From Stenotrophomonas bentonitica (GTDB taxonomy: Bacteria; Pseudomonadota; Gammaproteobacteria; Xanthomonadales; Xanthomonadaceae): 64,000 nucleotides of DNA. Numbering within the stretch: the first letter of the stretch is position 1; every line of letters begins with the position of its first letter. A model generated the notes under the pieces. The model saw nothing but the letters and a program-made list of their open reading frames with translations, was not told the origin of the DNA and did no database searches. The stretch spans positions 1 through 64,000 of the forward strand of contig NZ_JAAZUH010000002.1 of NCBI RefSeq assembly GCF_013185915.1, written 5' to 3'. Below are positions 1-8,963 of the stretch, one piece after another. The position numbers and the translations under genes are program-made.

Positions 1-452
1 TCGTCGGTATCCGTCCGGTCCAGAAGACCACCGTGACCGGCGTGGAAATGTTCCGCAAGCTGCTGGACCAGGGCCAGGCAGGCGACAACGCCGGTCTGCT
101 GCTGCGCGGCACCAAGCGTGACGACGTCGAGCGTGGCCAGGTCCTGGCCAAGCCGGGTTCGATCAAGCCGCACACCACCTTCGAAGGCGAAGTGTACGTG
201 CTGTCGAAGGACGAAGGCGGCCGTCACACCCCGTTCTTCAACGGCTACCGCCCGCAGTTCTACTTCCGTACCACCGACATCACCGGTAAGGCCAACCTGC
301 CGGAAGGCACCGAAATGGTGATGCCGGGCGACAACGTGAAGATGGTCATCGAGCTGATCAACCCGGTCGCCATGGACGAAGGCCTGCGCTTCGCGATTCG
401 TGAAGGTGGCCGTACCGTCGGCGCCGGCGTGGTCTCCAAGATCGTCGCGTAA
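1..452 (+). CDS. tuf: Elongation factor Tu, C-terminal part (5' end outside window)
   Basis: EF-Tu is the GTPase that delivers aminoacyl-tRNA to the ribosomal A site. Only the last ~150 residues are present; the frame opens at base 3 ([17 protein letters not shown]) and stops with TAA at 450-452. The visible part is domain II/III, with the typical [20 protein letters not shown] segment and the C-terminal [15 protein letters not shown]. The G domain is missing only because of the window edge. It precedes the S10 operon, as expected for the str-operon tuf copy after fusA. Sequence match to the family is unambiguous. Confidence 0.97.
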   Translation, partial: VGIRPVQKTTVTGVEMFRKLLDQGQAGDNAGLLLRGTKRDDVERGQVLAKPGSIKPHTTFEGEVYVLSKDEGGRHTPFFNGYRPQFYFRTTDITGKANLPEGTEMVMPGDNVKMVIELINPVAMDEGLRFAIREGGRTVGAGVVSKIVA

Positions 453-469
453 TCTGCTAGACTCTGCGC

Positions 470-499
470 CCCCGATGTTGCCTGGGTAGGGCATCGGGG
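470..499 (+). terminator. Hairpin just after tuf, possible weak terminator
   Basis: CCCCGATG at 470-477 pairs with CATCGGGG at 492-499 around a 14-nt loop. It begins 17 nt after the tuf stop. No T-run follows, so it is a weak terminator at best. It could instead be a processing site, letting tuf transcripts read on into the S10 operon. Confidence 0.35.
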
Positions 500-593
500 T
501 CGCAACAAAACGGGAAAAGAGGCGCAGGACGCACCTCGTGTTCCCCAGACCAGGAAGGGTCGCGCCATTCAGGCAGTGTCAACAGGCCCCCTG

Positions 594-623
594 TTGACCG
601 CCGCCTTGCATGCGCGCTATACT
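594..623 (+). promoter_or_regulatory. Probable S10 operon promoter
   Basis: TTGACC at 594-599 and TATACT at 618-623 are separated by 18 bp, a good sigma-70 pair. Transcription would start near 630, giving a leader of about 157 nt before rpsJ. The 453-787 gap has no gene: it holds the tuf-distal hairpin, this promoter and a structured leader. The short translated frames in it are not conserved-looking. Confidence 0.7.
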
Positions 624-730
624 TTTTGTCTGGGCAGATCGGGAGACCGGTCTGCCTCGATTTTTGAGGTCTATGGAAAGATCTTGTCGCCGTGCAGGAA
701 TGCGCGGCGTCCGCATTCAGGATATTCATG

Positions 731-768
731 GGACAAGGCAACCCAGAGGCCTTGTCCGTCGCTCTTTT
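731..768 (+). promoter_or_regulatory. Attenuator-like hairpin in the S10 leader
   Basis: GGACAAGG (731-738) pairs perfectly with CCTTGTCC (750-757) around an 11-nt loop, and a T-rich stretch ending in TTTT follows (758-768). The rpsJ ribosome binding site GAAGGA starts only a few bases later. In E. coli the S10 leader is controlled by L4, which acts on leader hairpins followed by U-rich sequence. The position and shape here fit the same role, but L4 binding is inferred, not seen. Confidence 0.5.
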
Positions 769-787
769 AACGAAGGAACCCACCGTC

Positions 788-1099
788 ATGGCGGACCAAA
801 AGATCCGGATTCGGCTGAAGGCGTTTGATCATCGTTTGATCGACCGTTCGGCCAGCGAGATCGTAGAAACGGCAAAGCGGACCGGCGCGCAAGTGCGTGG
901 CCCGATCCCGCTGCCGACCAAGATCGAGCGTTACACCATTCTCGTTTCCCCGCACGTCGACAAGGACGCGCGTGACCAGTACGAGACCCGCACGCACAAG
1001 CGCGTGCTCGATATCGTTGACCCGAACGACAAGACCGTGGACGCGCTGATGAAGCTCGAACTGGCTGCCGGCGTCGACGTTCAGATCAAGCTGACCTGA
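788..1099 (+). CDS. rpsJ: 30S ribosomal protein S10
   Basis: S10 is a 30S head protein, also the NusE subunit of antitermination complexes. The product is 103 aa, the same length as in E. coli, starting [19 protein letters not shown] and ending [13 protein letters not shown]. The open frame extends 32 codons upstream, but the ATG at 788 has GAAGGA 10 nt before it and matches the family N-terminus, so the longer start is rejected. It is the first gene of the S10 operon, 11 nt before rplC, behind the leader described at 594-768. Confidence 0.97.
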   Translation: MADQKIRIRLKAFDHRLIDRSASEIVETAKRTGAQVRGPIPLPTKIERYTILVSPHVDKDARDQYETRTHKRVLDIVDPNDKTVDALMKLELAAGVDVQIKLT

Positions 1100-1110
1100 G
1101 GACTACGACC

Positions 1111-1761
1111 ATGACGAAGAAATATTCGTTGGGCTTCGTGGGCCGCAAGGCTGGCATGAGCCGCGTGTTCACCGAAGATGGCCAGGCCATCCCGGTGACC
1201 CTGATTGAAGCTACCCCGAACCGCATCGCGCAGATCAAGACCGTCGAAGCCGACGGCTACAGCGCCGTGCAGGTGACCGTCGGCGCGCGTCGCGCTGCCC
1301 TGGTCAACAAGCCGGAAGCCGGTCACTTCGCCAAGGCGAAGGTCGAAGCCGGTCGTGGCCTGTGGGAATTCCGCGTTGAAGACGCGCAGCTCGGCGATTT
1401 CGCCGTCGGCGGCGAAGTCAAGGCGGACATCTTCGAAGTTGGCCAGAAGGTCGACGTCCAGGGTGTCACCAAGGGTAAGGGCTTCCAGGGCACCATCAAG
1501 CGCTACAACTTCCGTATGGGCGATGCTACCCACGGTAACTCGCTGTCGCATCGCGCGCCGGGTTCGCTGGGTCAGCGCCAGACCCCGGGTCGTGTGTTCC
1601 CGGGCAAGAAGATGTCGGGCCACATGGGTGCCGTGCAGCAGAGCACGCAGAACCTGGAAGTTGTCAAGGTCGACGTCGAGCGCGGTCTGATCGCGATTCG
1701 TGGCGCCGTGCCTGGCGCTGCGGGTGGTGACGTGATCGTGCGTCCGGCTAGCAAGGCATAA
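1111..1761 (+). CDS. rplC: 50S ribosomal protein L3
   Basis: L3 is an early-assembling 23S rRNA-binding protein whose long loop reaches the peptidyl-transferase centre. The product is 216 aa (E. coli 209). The family core is visible: [14 protein letters not shown], then [20 protein letters not shown] and the [12 protein letters not shown] loop. The glutamine in the [10 protein letters not shown] segment is the residue methylated by PrmB in E. coli. It is the second gene of the S10 operon, 12 nt before the chosen rplD start. Confidence 0.97.
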   Translation: MTKKYSLGFVGRKAGMSRVFTEDGQAIPVTLIEATPNRIAQIKTVEADGYSAVQVTVGARRAALVNKPEAGHFAKAKVEAGRGLWEFRVEDAQLGDFAVGGEVKADIFEVGQKVDVQGVTKGKGFQGTIKRYNFRMGDATHGNSLSHRAPGSLGQRQTPGRVFPGKKMSGHMGAVQQSTQNLEVVKVDVERGLIAIRGAVPGAAGGDVIVRPASKA

Positions 1762-1773
1762 GGAGAGATGACG

Positions 1774-2379
1774 ATGGAACTCGTTATCACGGGTAGCAAC
1801 AACAAGGTCTCGGTCTCCGATGCCGTGTTCGGTCGCGATTTCAGCGAAGATCTGGTCCACCAGGTCGTCGTTGCCTATCGCAACGCCGGTCGCGCCGGCA
1901 CCAAGGCACAGAAGACGCGCTCTGAAGTGGCTGGTACCACCAAGAAGTCGAAGAAGCAGAAGGGCGGCGGTGCGCGTCATGGCGCGCTGACGGCTCCGAT
2001 CTTCATCGGCGGCGGTGTCACCTTCGCGGCCAAGCCGCGCAGCTTCGAGCAGAAGGTCAACCGCAAGCAGTACCGTGCCGCCATGTGCGCGATCCTGTCC
2101 GAGCTGAACCGCCAGGGCCGTCTGACCATCGTGGAGGCCTTCGACGTCGAAGCGACCAGCACGAAGGCTCTGATCGCCAAGCTGGCCGGCCTGGAAGTGG
2201 GCAAGCGCCCGCTGATCGTCACTGAAGACGCCACCGAACACCTGTACCTGTCGGCCCGCAACATTCCCTACGTGGAAGTGCGTGACGTCCAGGGCCTGGA
2301 CCCGGTGTCGCTGGTCGGTGCCGACACGGTCGTCATCACCGCTGATGCGGTCAAGAAGGTCGAGGAGTGGCTGGCATGA
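1774..2379 (+). CDS. rplD: 50S ribosomal protein L4
   Basis: L4 binds 23S rRNA, lines the exit tunnel and, in E. coli, represses its own S10 operon. The product is 201 aa ([16 protein letters not shown]), exactly the E. coli length. An ATG two codons earlier (1768) is only 2 nt from the AAGGAG at 1760-1765, whereas 1774 has ideal 8-nt spacing, so 1774 is chosen. The basic loop [16 protein letters not shown] is the tunnel-lining extension. The stop overlaps the rplW start (ATGA at 2376-2379), indicating translational coupling. Confidence 0.96.
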   Translation: MELVITGSNNKVSVSDAVFGRDFSEDLVHQVVVAYRNAGRAGTKAQKTRSEVAGTTKKSKKQKGGGARHGALTAPIFIGGGVTFAAKPRSFEQKVNRKQYRAAMCAILSELNRQGRLTIVEAFDVEATSTKALIAKLAGLEVGKRPLIVTEDATEHLYLSARNIPYVEVRDVQGLDPVSLVGADTVVITADAVKKVEEWLA

Positions 2380-2675
2380 ACAGCAACGAAAAAATCTTCA
2401 GCGTGCTGCGTGCCCCGCGTGTCTCCGAAAAGACCGCGCGCCTGCAGGAACATTCCAACCAGTATGTCTTCGAAATCTCGAACGAAGCCACCAAGGCCGA
2501 TGTAAAGGCCGCGGTTGAGCAGCTGTTCGACGTCAAGGTCGAAGCGGTCAACGTGCTGAACGTGAAGGGCAAGAACAAGTCCTTCCGTAACCGCAACGGC
2601 CGTCGCGGCGATTGGCGCAAGGCATACGTGCGTCTCGCCGATGGCCAGTCCATCGATGTAACGGCCAAGGCCTGA
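2376..2675 (+). CDS. rplW: 50S ribosomal protein L23
   Basis: L23 sits at the polypeptide exit and is the docking site for trigger factor and SRP. The product is 99 aa, starting [19 protein letters not shown], with the family's [16 protein letters not shown] strand and an Arg/Asn-rich loop ([18 protein letters not shown]). The start is the ATG that overlaps the rplD stop by 4 nt; an in-frame ATG 9 nt upstream inside rplD is less likely. rplB follows after 10 nt. Confidence 0.96.
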   Translation: MNSNEKIFSVLRAPRVSEKTARLQEHSNQYVFEISNEATKADVKAAVEQLFDVKVEAVNVLNVKGKNKSFRNRNGRRGDWRKAYVRLADGQSIDVTAKA

Positions 2676-2685
2676 GGTACATCCC

Positions 2686-3513
2686 ATGCCATTGATGAAA
2701 TTCAAGCCCACTTCCCCCGGCCGCCGTTCGGCCGTGCGCGTGGTTACGCCCGATCTGCACAAGGGCGCACCGCACGCAGCGTTGCTGGAGCCGAAGAGCA
2801 ATTCCGGTGGTCGTAACCACCACGGTCGCATCACCGTTCGCCATGTGGGCGGTGGTCACAAGCAGCATTACCGTCTGATTGACTTCAAGCGCAACAAGGA
2901 AGGCATTCCGGCGCGCGTGGAACGCATCGAATACGATCCGAACCGCACCGCCCATATCGCCCTGCTGTGCTACGTCGACGGCGAACGCCGCTACATCATC
3001 GCACCGAAGGGCCTGAAGGCCGGTGACCAGGTGATCGCGGGTTCGGATGCGCCGATCAAGACCGGCAACACCCTGCCGCTGCGCAACATTCCGGTCGGTA
3101 CCACCATCCACGGCATCGAACTGAAGCCGGGCAAGGGTGCCCAGATCGCGCGTGCCGCCGGCGCTGCCGTGCAGCTCGTCGCTCGTGAAGGCCTGTTCGC
3201 CACCCTGCGCCTGCGCTCGGGTGAAATGCGCAAGGTTCCGGTCGAGTGCCGCGCCACCATCGGTGAAGTCGGTAACGACGAGCACAACCTGGAAAAGCTG
3301 GGCAAGGCTGGCGCGAAGCGCTGGCGCGGTGTCCGCCCGACCGTTCGTGGTGCTGCCATGAACCCGGTTGACCACCCGCACGGTGGTGGTGAGGCGAAGG
3401 CCGGCCAGGGTAATCCGCATCCGGTCACCCCGTGGGGTGTCCCGACCAAGGGTTACAAGACGCGCAAGAACAAGCGCACCCAGCAGTTCATCGTCCGCGA
3501 TCGTAGGGGCTAA
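2686..3513 (+). CDS. rplB: 50S ribosomal protein L2
   Basis: L2 is a core 23S rRNA-binding protein needed for subunit association and peptidyl transfer. The product is 275 aa (E. coli 273). Visible hallmarks are the N-terminal [16 protein letters not shown], the [20 protein letters not shown] segment, and the C-terminal [19 protein letters not shown], whose HPHGGGE contains the histidine linked to peptidyl-transferase function. The operon context is uninterrupted; rpsS follows after 6 nt. Confidence 0.97.
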   Translation: MPLMKFKPTSPGRRSAVRVVTPDLHKGAPHAALLEPKSNSGGRNHHGRITVRHVGGGHKQHYRLIDFKRNKEGIPARVERIEYDPNRTAHIALLCYVDGERRYIIAPKGLKAGDQVIAGSDAPIKTGNTLPLRNIPVGTTIHGIELKPGKGAQIARAAGAAVQLVAREGLFATLRLRSGEMRKVPVECRATIGEVGNDEHNLEKLGKAGAKRWRGVRPTVRGAAMNPVDHPHGGGEAKAGQGNPHPVTPWGVPTKGYKTRKNKRTQQFIVRDRRG

Positions 3514-3519
3514 TCGACC

Positions 3520-3789
3520 ATGGCACGTTCACTCAAGAAGGGCCCGTTCGTCGATCACCACCTCGTCAAGAAGGTGGAGTCCGCTGCGGGTAGCAAGAAG
3601 CCGATCAAAACCTGGTCGCGCCGTTCGATGATCCTGCCGGAAATGGTAGGCGTCACCATCGCCGTTCATAACGGCAAGAACCACGTTCCGGTGCTCGTCA
3701 ACGAGAACATGGTCGGCCACAAGCTCGGCGAATTTGCCATCACCCGGACCTTCAAGGGTCACGGTGGTGACAAGAAGTCGGGCAAGTAA
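3520..3789 (+). CDS. rpsS: 30S ribosomal protein S19
   Basis: S19 is a 30S head protein that forms a complex with S13 near the decoding site. The product is 89 aa (E. coli 92), beginning [20 protein letters not shown] and containing the signature [20 protein letters not shown]. Only 6 nt separate it from rplB and no clear Shine-Dalgarno is seen, so translation probably depends on ribosomes finishing rplB. rplV follows after 12 nt. Confidence 0.96.
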   Translation: MARSLKKGPFVDHHLVKKVESAAGSKKPIKTWSRRSMILPEMVGVTIAVHNGKNHVPVLVNENMVGHKLGEFAITRTFKGHGGDKKSGK

Positions 3790-3801
3790 GGAGAGATGAC
3801 A

Positions 3802-4137
3802 ATGGAAGCGAAAGCAATCCTGCGCTCCGCGCGCATCTCTGCGCAGAAAGCCCGCCTGGTCGCTGACCAGGTGCGCGGCCTGCCGGCCGAGCGTGCGGTC
3901 AACCTGCTGAAGTTCTCGGACAAGAAGGCTGCCCACCTGATCAAGAAGGTGGTGGAGTCGGCTATTGCCAATGCCGAGAACAACCAGGGCGCCGACGTAG
4001 ACGAGCTGAAGGTTCAGACCATCATGGTTGATGAAGGTCCGACCCTGAAGCGTTTCATGGCGCGGGCGAAAGGCCGCGGCACCCGCATCCTCAAGCGCAC
4101 CAGCCACATCACTGTGGTTGTGGGCGCCGGCAAGTAA
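3802..4137 (+). CDS. rplV: 50S ribosomal protein L22
   Basis: L22 contacts all 23S domains, and its beta-hairpin lines the exit tunnel where macrolides bind. The product is 111 aa ([20 protein letters not shown]). As with rplD, an ATG two codons upstream (3796) lies too close to the AAGGAG, so 3802 is chosen. The tunnel hairpin [18 protein letters not shown] and the C-terminal SHITVVVG are present, with no insertion or deletion of the kind seen in macrolide-resistant strains. Confidence 0.96.
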   Translation: MEAKAILRSARISAQKARLVADQVRGLPAERAVNLLKFSDKKAAHLIKKVVESAIANAENNQGADVDELKVQTIMVDEGPTLKRFMARAKGRGTRILKRTSHITVVVGAGK

Positions 4138-4154
4138 GCGGAAAGGAAAACACC

Positions 4155-4889
4155 ATGGGTCATAAAGTTCATCCGATTGGTATCCGCCTCGGCATTTCCA
4201 AGGACTGGAACTCCAAGTGGTACGCCAACAAGGCCGAGTTCGCTGGTTATCTGGCGGCCGATCTGAAGGTGCGGGACATGCTGCGCAAGAAGCTCGCGCA
4301 GGCCGGCATCAGCAAGATCCTCATCGAGCGTCCGGCCAAGACCGCCCGCGTGACGATCCACACCGCCCGTCCGGGCGTGGTGATCGGCAAGCGTGGCGAG
4401 GACATCGAAAAGCTGCGTAAGGAAGTGAGCGAAATGATGGGCGTCCCGGCGCACATCAACGTCACCGAAGTGCGCAAGCCCGAGCTGGACGCACAGCTGG
4501 TTGCCGAGTCGATCGCGCAGCAGCTGGAGCGTCGCATCATGTTCCGCCGCGCCATGAAGCGCTCGGTCGGCAACGCGATGCGCCTCGGTGCCCTGGGCAT
4601 CAAGGTCAACGTCGGTGGCCGCTTGAACGGTGCTGAAATCGCCCGTTCGGAGTGGTACCGCGAAGGCCGCGTGCCGCTGCACACGCTGCGTGCCGACATC
4701 GACTATGGCTTCGCTGAAGCCAAGACGACCTACGGCATCATCGGCATCAAGGTCTGGATCTACAAGGGCGAAGTTTTCGATTTCTCCCAGGTTGGCCAGG
4801 AAAAGCAGGACGACACCCCGTCGCGCAACGATCGTAACGATCGCGGCGACCGCGGTGACCGTCAGCGCCCGGCCCGTGAAGCGAGGTAA
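4155..4889 (+). CDS. rpsC: 30S ribosomal protein S3
   Basis: S3 forms part of the mRNA entry channel and has helicase activity with S4 and S5. The product is 244 aa (E. coli 233). It starts [20 protein letters not shown], has the KH domain motif [14 protein letters not shown], and the conserved [20 protein letters not shown] region. The extra length is a charged, low-complexity tail ([14 protein letters not shown]) after the conserved C-terminal domain, probably disordered. It is preceded by AAGGA and followed 5 nt later by rplP. Confidence 0.97.
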   Translation: MGHKVHPIGIRLGISKDWNSKWYANKAEFAGYLAADLKVRDMLRKKLAQAGISKILIERPAKTARVTIHTARPGVVIGKRGEDIEKLRKEVSEMMGVPAHINVTEVRKPELDAQLVAESIAQQLERRIMFRRAMKRSVGNAMRLGALGIKVNVGGRLNGAEIARSEWYREGRVPLHTLRADIDYGFAEAKTTYGIIGIKVWIYKGEVFDFSQVGQEKQDDTPSRNDRNDRGDRGDRQRPAREAR

Positions 4890-4894
4890 CGACA

Positions 4895-5308
4895 ATGTTG
4901 CAACCCAAGCGAACCAAGTACCGCAAGGTACACAAGGGCCGTAACGATGGCCTGAGCTGGAGCGCCAACGCTGTCAGCTTCGGCGAGTACGGCCTGAAGG
5001 CAACCGCCCACGGTCAGCTGACCGCGCGCCAGATCGAAGCGGCCCGCCGCTCGATCAGCCGCTACGTCAAGCGCGGTGGCAAGATGTGGATCCGAGTGTT
5101 CCCGGACAAGCCGATCACCAAGAAGCCCATCGAAGTCCGAATGGGTTCTGGTAAGGGCAACGTGGAATACTGGGTCGCCCAGATCCAGCCCGGCCGCATG
5201 ATCTATGAAATTGAAGGTGTTGCAGAAGACGTGGCACGCGAGGCGTTCCGCCTGGCCGCTGCCAAGCTCTCCGTGACCACCACCTTCGTGACCCGGACGG
5301 TGATGTAA
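4895..5308 (+). CDS. rplP: 50S ribosomal protein L16
   Basis: L16 organises the A-site region of 23S rRNA. The product is 137 aa (E. coli 136), starting [20 protein letters not shown]. The family core is [19 protein letters not shown] and [20 protein letters not shown]. The arginine hydroxylated by YcfD in E. coli lies in the [11 protein letters not shown] segment, which is conserved here. The last base of its stop is the first base of the rpmC start (TAATG at 5306-5310), so the two are translationally coupled. Confidence 0.97.
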   Translation: MLQPKRTKYRKVHKGRNDGLSWSANAVSFGEYGLKATAHGQLTARQIEAARRSISRYVKRGGKMWIRVFPDKPITKKPIEVRMGSGKGNVEYWVAQIQPGRMIYEIEGVAEDVAREAFRLAAAKLSVTTTFVTRTVM

Positions 5309-5493
5309 TGGATATCAAACAACTTCGCGAAAAGTCGGCTGACGACCTGAAGTCCCATTTGGTTGACCTGCGTAAGGAGCAGTTCGCACTGCGCATGCAG
5401 CAGGTCACCGGGCAGCTGCCGAAGACTCACGAAACCCGCCGGGTCCGCCGCGAGATTGCTCGCGTCAAGACCCTGCTCGGCAGCACTAAGTAA
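5308..5493 (+). CDS. rpmC: 50S ribosomal protein L29
   Basis: L29 is a small two-helix protein near the exit tunnel, contacting L23 and trigger factor. The product is 61 aa (E. coli 63): [20 protein letters not shown], then [17 protein letters not shown] and the C-terminal [14 protein letters not shown]. The start overlaps the rplP stop by one base. rpsQ follows 11 nt later. Length, helices and position all fit. Confidence 0.96.
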   Translation: MDIKQLREKSADDLKSHLVDLRKEQFALRMQQVTGQLPKTHETRRVRREIARVKTLLGSTK

Positions 5494-5504
5494 GGATGGC
5501 CGCG

Positions 5505-5774
5505 ATGAGCGACAATACTGAAAACAAGGCGCTGCGCACGGTCGAAGGCCGTGTCGTCAGCAACAAGATGGACAAGACGGTCACCGTGCTGGTGGAACGC
5601 CTGGTCAAGCACGCTCTGTACGGCAAGTACCTGAAGCGTTCGACCAAGCTGCACGCCCACGATGCCGATAACGCCTGCAACGAAGGCGATATCGTGCGCG
5701 TGACCGAGATTGCTCCGATGTCCAAGACCAAGAACTGGCGGGTGGTGGAAGTCGTCACCCGTGCAGCTCAATAA
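5505..5774 (+). CDS. rpsQ: 30S ribosomal protein S17
   Basis: S17 is a primary 16S rRNA-binding OB-fold protein. The product is 89 aa from the ATG at 5505 ([20 protein letters not shown]). An earlier ATG at 5496 overlaps the AAGGA ribosome binding site (5492-5496), so it cannot use it; 5505 has 8-nt spacing. The signature [16 protein letters not shown] and the C-terminal [16 protein letters not shown] match the family. It ends the S10 operon by E. coli reckoning; rplN follows after only 13 nt with no terminator. Confidence 0.95.
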   Translation: MSDNTENKALRTVEGRVVSNKMDKTVTVLVERLVKHALYGKYLKRSTKLHAHDADNACNEGDIVRVTEIAPMSKTKNWRVVEVVTRAAQ

Positions 5775-5787
5775 GGAGATCTGAATC

Positions 5788-6156
5788 ATGATCCAGATGC
5801 AGAGCTACCTTGACGTCGCGGACAACTCGGGTGCCAAGCAGGTGATGTGCTTCAAGGTGCTGGGTGGTTCCAAGCGCCGTTACGCCGGCATCGGCGACAT
5901 CATCAAGGTCACCGTGAAGGATGCGATCCCGCGCGGCAAGGTCAAGAAGGGTGAAGTGTATGACGCCGTCGTGGTGCGTACCCGCAAGGGTGTGCGTCGC
6001 GCCGATGGCTCGCTGATCCGTTTCGACGGCAACGCCGCGGTCCTGCTCAACAACAAGCAAGAGCCGATCGGCACCCGCATCTTCGGGCCGGTGACCCGTG
6101 AACTTCGTTCCGAGAAGTTCATGAAGATCGTCTCGCTCGCTCCCGAAGTGCTGTGA
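5788..6156 (+). CDS. rplN: 50S ribosomal protein L14
   Basis: L14 is at the subunit interface, in bridge B5/B8 and the RsfS binding site. The product is 122 aa (E. coli 123). It begins [20 protein letters not shown], the family signature, and contains [20 protein letters not shown] and the C-terminal [19 protein letters not shown]. The ribosome binding site AAGGAGAT is strong. It is the first gene of the classical spc operon, but no separate promoter is apparent in the 13-nt gap, so it is probably co-transcribed with the S10 genes. Confidence 0.97.
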   Translation: MIQMQSYLDVADNSGAKQVMCFKVLGGSKRRYAGIGDIIKVTVKDAIPRGKVKKGEVYDAVVVRTRKGVRRADGSLIRFDGNAAVLLNNKQEPIGTRIFGPVTRELRSEKFMKIVSLAPEVL

Positions 6157-6172
6157 GCGACAGGAGATAATC

Positions 6173-6490
6173 ATGGCTAACCGTATCAAGAAGGGCGACC
6201 AGGTCGTCGTCAACACCGGCAAGGACAAGGGCAAGCAGGGCGAAGTCGTCCGCGTCGACGGCGATCGTGTGATCGTCGCCAACGTGAACATCGTCAAGCG
6301 CCACACCAAGCCGAACCCGCAGGCAGGCGTTGCCGGCGGCGTGGTCGAGCGTGAAGCGTCGATCCATATCTCCAACGTGAATGTGCTCAACCCGGCTTCG
6401 GGCAAGGGCGAACGCGTTGGCTTCAAGGTGCTGGAGGATGGACGCAAACTGCGTGTGTTCCGCTCCAGCGGTGAGGCGCTCGACGCCTGA
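6173..6490 (+). CDS. rplX: 50S ribosomal protein L24
   Basis: L24 initiates 50S assembly and sits at the exit-tunnel rim. The product is 105 aa (E. coli 104) with the KOW motif at the N-terminus ([20 protein letters not shown]) followed by [20 protein letters not shown]. It has a strong AGGAGAT ribosome binding site. It is 16 nt after rplN and 11 nt before rplE. In E. coli S8 binds mRNA at the rplX-rplE junction; I did not verify such a structure here. Confidence 0.96.
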   Translation: MANRIKKGDQVVVNTGKDKGKQGEVVRVDGDRVIVANVNIVKRHTKPNPQAGVAGGVVEREASIHISNVNVLNPASGKGERVGFKVLEDGRKLRVFRSSGEALDA

Positions 6491-6501
6491 GGAATGTGAA
6501 G

Positions 6502-7044
6502 ATGAGTTCCCGTCTCGAAAAGTTCTACCAGGAAGAAGTGGTGCCGGCGCTGATGAAGCAGTTCGGCTACACCAATCCGATGCAGGTCCCGAAGCTGGTC
6601 AAGGTCACCCTGAACATGGGTGTCGGCGAAGCGGCGACCAACAAGAAGATCCTGGAAAATGCCGTTGCCGACATGTCCAAGATCTCCGGCCAGAAGCCGA
6701 TCGTGACCAAGTCCCGCGTGTCGGTGGCTTCGTTCAAGATCCGCGATGGCTGGCCGATCGGCTGCAAGACCACGCTGCGTCGTGCCAAGATGTATGAGTT
6801 CCTGGACCGCCTGATCAACATCTCGCTGCCGCGCGTGCGCGACTTCCGTGGTGTCTCCGGTCGTTCCTTCGACGGTCGCGGCAACTTCAACATGGGTGTG
6901 AAGGAGCAGATCATCTTCCCGGAAATCGACTTCGACGCTGTCGACGCGATCCGCGGCATGGATATCGCCATCACCACCACCGCCAAGACCGACGCGGAAG
7001 CGAAGGCGCTGCTCGCAGCGTTCAAGTTCCCGTTCCGTAACTGA
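6502..7044 (+). CDS. rplE: 50S ribosomal protein L5
   Basis: L5 binds 5S rRNA and contacts P-site tRNA. The product is 180 aa (E. coli 179), starting [24 protein letters not shown] two codons earlier (6496) is also in frame, but GAGGA at 6489-6493 is 8 nt from the ATG at 6502, so the ATG is preferred. Family motifs [28 protein letters not shown] and the C-terminal [20 protein letters not shown] are present. rpsN follows after 18 nt. Confidence 0.96.
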   Translation: MSSRLEKFYQEEVVPALMKQFGYTNPMQVPKLVKVTLNMGVGEAATNKKILENAVADMSKISGQKPIVTKSRVSVASFKIRDGWPIGCKTTLRRAKMYEFLDRLINISLPRVRDFRGVSGRSFDGRGNFNMGVKEQIIFPEIDFDAVDAIRGMDIAITTTAKTDAEAKALLAAFKFPFRN

Positions 7045-7062
7045 TACGTCGAGGATACCGAA

Positions 7063-7368
7063 ATGGCAAAGACCTCCATGGTCAACCGCGACCTGAAGCG
7101 TGCGAAGCTGGCAGTGAAGTACGCCGGCAAGCGTGAAGAGCTGAAGAAGATCATCTCCAGCACGACCGCGACGTACGAAGAGAAGGAACAGGCCGTGATC
7201 AAGTTGCAGAAGCTGCCGCGCGATTCGTCGCCGAGCCGCCACCGCAACCGTTGCGAACTGTCGGGCCGTCCGCGTGGCGTGTACAGCAAGTTCGGCCTCG
7301 GCCGCAACAAGCTGCGCGAAGCCACCATGCGCGGCGACGTTCCGGGCCTGCGCAAGGCAAGCTGGTAA
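7063..7368 (+). CDS. rpsN: 30S ribosomal protein S14 (zinc-free type)
   Basis: S14 is a 30S head protein. The product is 101 aa, the long form found in Proteobacteria. The C-terminal signature [20 protein letters not shown] has one cysteine rather than the CxxC pairs of the zinc-binding form, so it is the zinc-independent type. It is the last gene before a strong terminator-like hairpin (7419-7448), which is unusual for an internal gene of the spc operon. Confidence 0.96.
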   Translation: MAKTSMVNRDLKRAKLAVKYAGKREELKKIISSTTATYEEKEQAVIKLQKLPRDSSPSRHRNRCELSGRPRGVYSKFGLGRNKLREATMRGDVPGLRKASW

Positions 7369-7385
7369 GGGGTCACTCCCTGGAA

Positions 7386-7448
7386 GAAGGTGAACTTGTT
7401 CAGGTTCACCTTCTCTCGAAAGAGCCCGACGCAAGTCGGGCTCTTTTT
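7386..7448 (+). terminator. Tandem hairpins with T-run between rpsN and rpsH
   Basis: A first stem pairs 7386-7395 with 7404-7413. A second, AAAGAGCCCGAC at 7419-7430, pairs with GTCGGGCTCTTT at 7435-7446 over a 4-nt loop and runs into TTTTT (7444-7448). The second is a textbook intrinsic terminator, lying inside what is normally a continuous ribosomal-protein operon. It may set lower expression downstream, or separate a second transcription unit. Confidence 0.8.
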
Positions 7449-7452
7449 GTCG

Positions 7453-7509
7453 TATACTCCCGGTCTTGCCTCGTCAGGGGCAGGCGGTAGAGCGGGCCCC
7501 TGGTCCGCT
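7453..7509 (+). promoter_or_regulatory. Possible internal promoter and leader before rpsH
   Basis: TATACT at 7453-7458, identical to the -10 of the S10 promoter, lies just after the terminator T-run. No good -35 is visible at 16-18 bp upstream, where the terminator stem sits. A leader hairpin follows (7491-7498 with 7502-7509). This would re-start transcription for rpsH to secY after the terminator. The -10 is clear; promoter activity is inference. Confidence 0.4.
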
Positions 7510-7605
7510 GCTTCAGGTTCCAAAGGGTACTGGCCCATCCCAGACATTTAAAAAACAGCAAGATTTTCGCGAAAGCGGATATCGGTGCACTCAAAGGTAT
7601 CGACT

Positions 7606-8004
7606 ATGAGCATGACTGATCCCATCGCCGACCTGCTGGTACGCATCAAGAATGCGGCCGCGGTGGGCAAGCAGACGGTGAAGGCACCGTCCTCCAAGAT
7701 CAAGGTTGCAATCGCAGAAGTGTTGAAGGCCGAAGGCTACATCACCGACCTGCGCGTGACCAAGACCGAGAACAACAAGGCCGAGCTTGAAATCGTCCTG
7801 AAGTATTTCGAGGGCAAGCCGGTCATCGAGACCCTGAAGCGCTTCTCGCGTTCGGGTCTGCGCCAGTACCGTGGCAAGTCCGAGCTGCCGAAGGTCCTGA
7901 ACGGCCTGGGCATTTCCATCATTTCGACCTCCAAGGGCATCATGACTGATGCGCAGGCGCGCCAGTTGGGCGTCGGCGGCGAAGTCCTGTGCTTCGTGGC
8001 CTAA
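7606..8004 (+). CDS. rpsH: 30S ribosomal protein S8
   Basis: S8 is a primary 16S rRNA-binding protein and, in E. coli, the repressor of the spc operon. The product is 132 aa (E. coli 130), starting [20 protein letters not shown]. The frame extends seven codons upstream, but the MSMTDPIAD start is universal in the family. The C-terminal signature [20 protein letters not shown] is present. The gene lies 237 nt after rpsN, across the terminator and leader at 7386-7509, and 18 nt before rplF. Confidence 0.96.
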   Translation: MSMTDPIADLLVRIKNAAAVGKQTVKAPSSKIKVAIAEVLKAEGYITDLRVTKTENNKAELEIVLKYFEGKPVIETLKRFSRSGLRQYRGKSELPKVLNGLGISIISTSKGIMTDAQARQLGVGGEVLCFVA

Positions 8005-8022
8005 GGCGAGAAGGAGAAAGTT

Positions 8023-8550
8023 ATGTCCCGCGTAGCCAAGAAGCCGGTCAACCTGCCCAAGGGCGTTGAACTGAACATCCAGCCGGAATCCATCAGCGTC
8101 AAGGGCCCGAAGGGCACCCTGGTGCTGCCGAAGGTTGCTGGCGTTGAAGTCACCATCGAAGACGGCGTTGCCACCCTGGCCGCCAACGACGCGAACCTGG
8201 TCCCGCTGACCGGTACCGTGCGCGCCATCCTGGCCAACATGGTCAAGGGCGTCACCGAAGGTTTCGAGCGCAAGCTCGAGCTGGTCGGCGTGGGTTACCG
8301 TGCTGCCATGCAGGGCAAGGACCTGAGCCTGTCGCTCGGTTTCTCGCACCCGGTCGTGTACGTGGCGCCGGAAGGCATCACCATCACCACCCCGACCCAG
8401 ACCGAGATCCTGGTCCAGGGCGCGGACAAGCAGCTGGTGGGCGAAGTTGCCGCCAAGATCCGTGCGTACCGCAAGCCGGAGCCGTACAAGGGCAAGGGCG
8501 TGAAGTACTCCGACGAAGTCATCATCCGTAAGGAAGCCAAGAAGGCGTAA
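8023..8550 (+). CDS. rplF: 50S ribosomal protein L6
   Basis: L6 is near the factor-binding site and has two homologous alpha/beta domains. The product is 175 aa (E. coli 177). It begins [20 protein letters not shown] and includes [20 protein letters not shown] and the C-terminal signature [16 protein letters not shown]. It has a strong AAGGAG ribosome binding site. A small hairpin (8558-8574) lies in the 59-nt gap before rplR. Confidence 0.96.
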   Translation: MSRVAKKPVNLPKGVELNIQPESISVKGPKGTLVLPKVAGVEVTIEDGVATLAANDANLVPLTGTVRAILANMVKGVTEGFERKLELVGVGYRAAMQGKDLSLSLGFSHPVVYVAPEGITITTPTQTEILVQGADKQLVGEVAAKIRAYRKPEPYKGKGVKYSDEVIIRKEAKKA

Positions 8551-8557
8551 GGGCGAG

Positions 8558-8574
8558 TCCCTCTTTTTCGAGGG
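8558..8574 (+). other. Small hairpin between rplF and rplR
   Basis: TCCCTC and GAGGGA pair across a short T-rich loop in the 59-nt gap. There is no T-run after it, so it is not a standard terminator. It may be an RNase processing or mRNA-stability element. Confidence 0.35.
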
Positions 8575-8609
8575 AAGAATCCTGTCTTCAGCTTTCAAGG
8601 AACATACAC

Positions 8610-8963
8610 ATGAACAAGAACATCGCTCGCCTGCGTCGCGCCAAGTCCACCCGCGCGCACATCCGCATCCTCGGCGTGCCGCGCCTGTCGGTGCTGCGCA
8701 CCGGTCAGCACCTGTACGCACAGGTCTTCACCGCCGACGGCTCCAAGGTGCTGGCTGCTGCCAACACCACCCAGGCCGACGTCAAGGAAGGCCTGAAGAA
8801 CGGCAAGAACAGCGACGCCGCCGCCAAGGTTGGCAAGCTGGTCGCCGAGCGCGCCAAGGCTGCGGGCATCGAGAAGGTCGCGTTCGACCGCTCGGGCTAC
8901 CGCTACCACGGCCGCATCAAGGCACTGGCCGATGCAGCCCGCGAAGGCGGCCTGCAGTTCTAA
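8610..8963 (+). CDS. rplR: 50S ribosomal protein L18
   Basis: L18 binds 5S rRNA together with L5. The product is 117 aa, the same length as in E. coli. It begins [20 protein letters not shown] and has the conserved C-terminal [20 protein letters not shown]. The ribosome binding site is AAGGA. It is flanked by unusual gaps: 59 nt before and 159 nt after, in an operon where most spacers are under 20 nt. Confidence 0.96.
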   Translation: MNKNIARLRRAKSTRAHIRILGVPRLSVLRTGQHLYAQVFTADGSKVLAAANTTQADVKEGLKNGKNSDAAAKVGKLVAERAKAAGIEKVAFDRSGYRYHGRIKALADAAREGGLQF

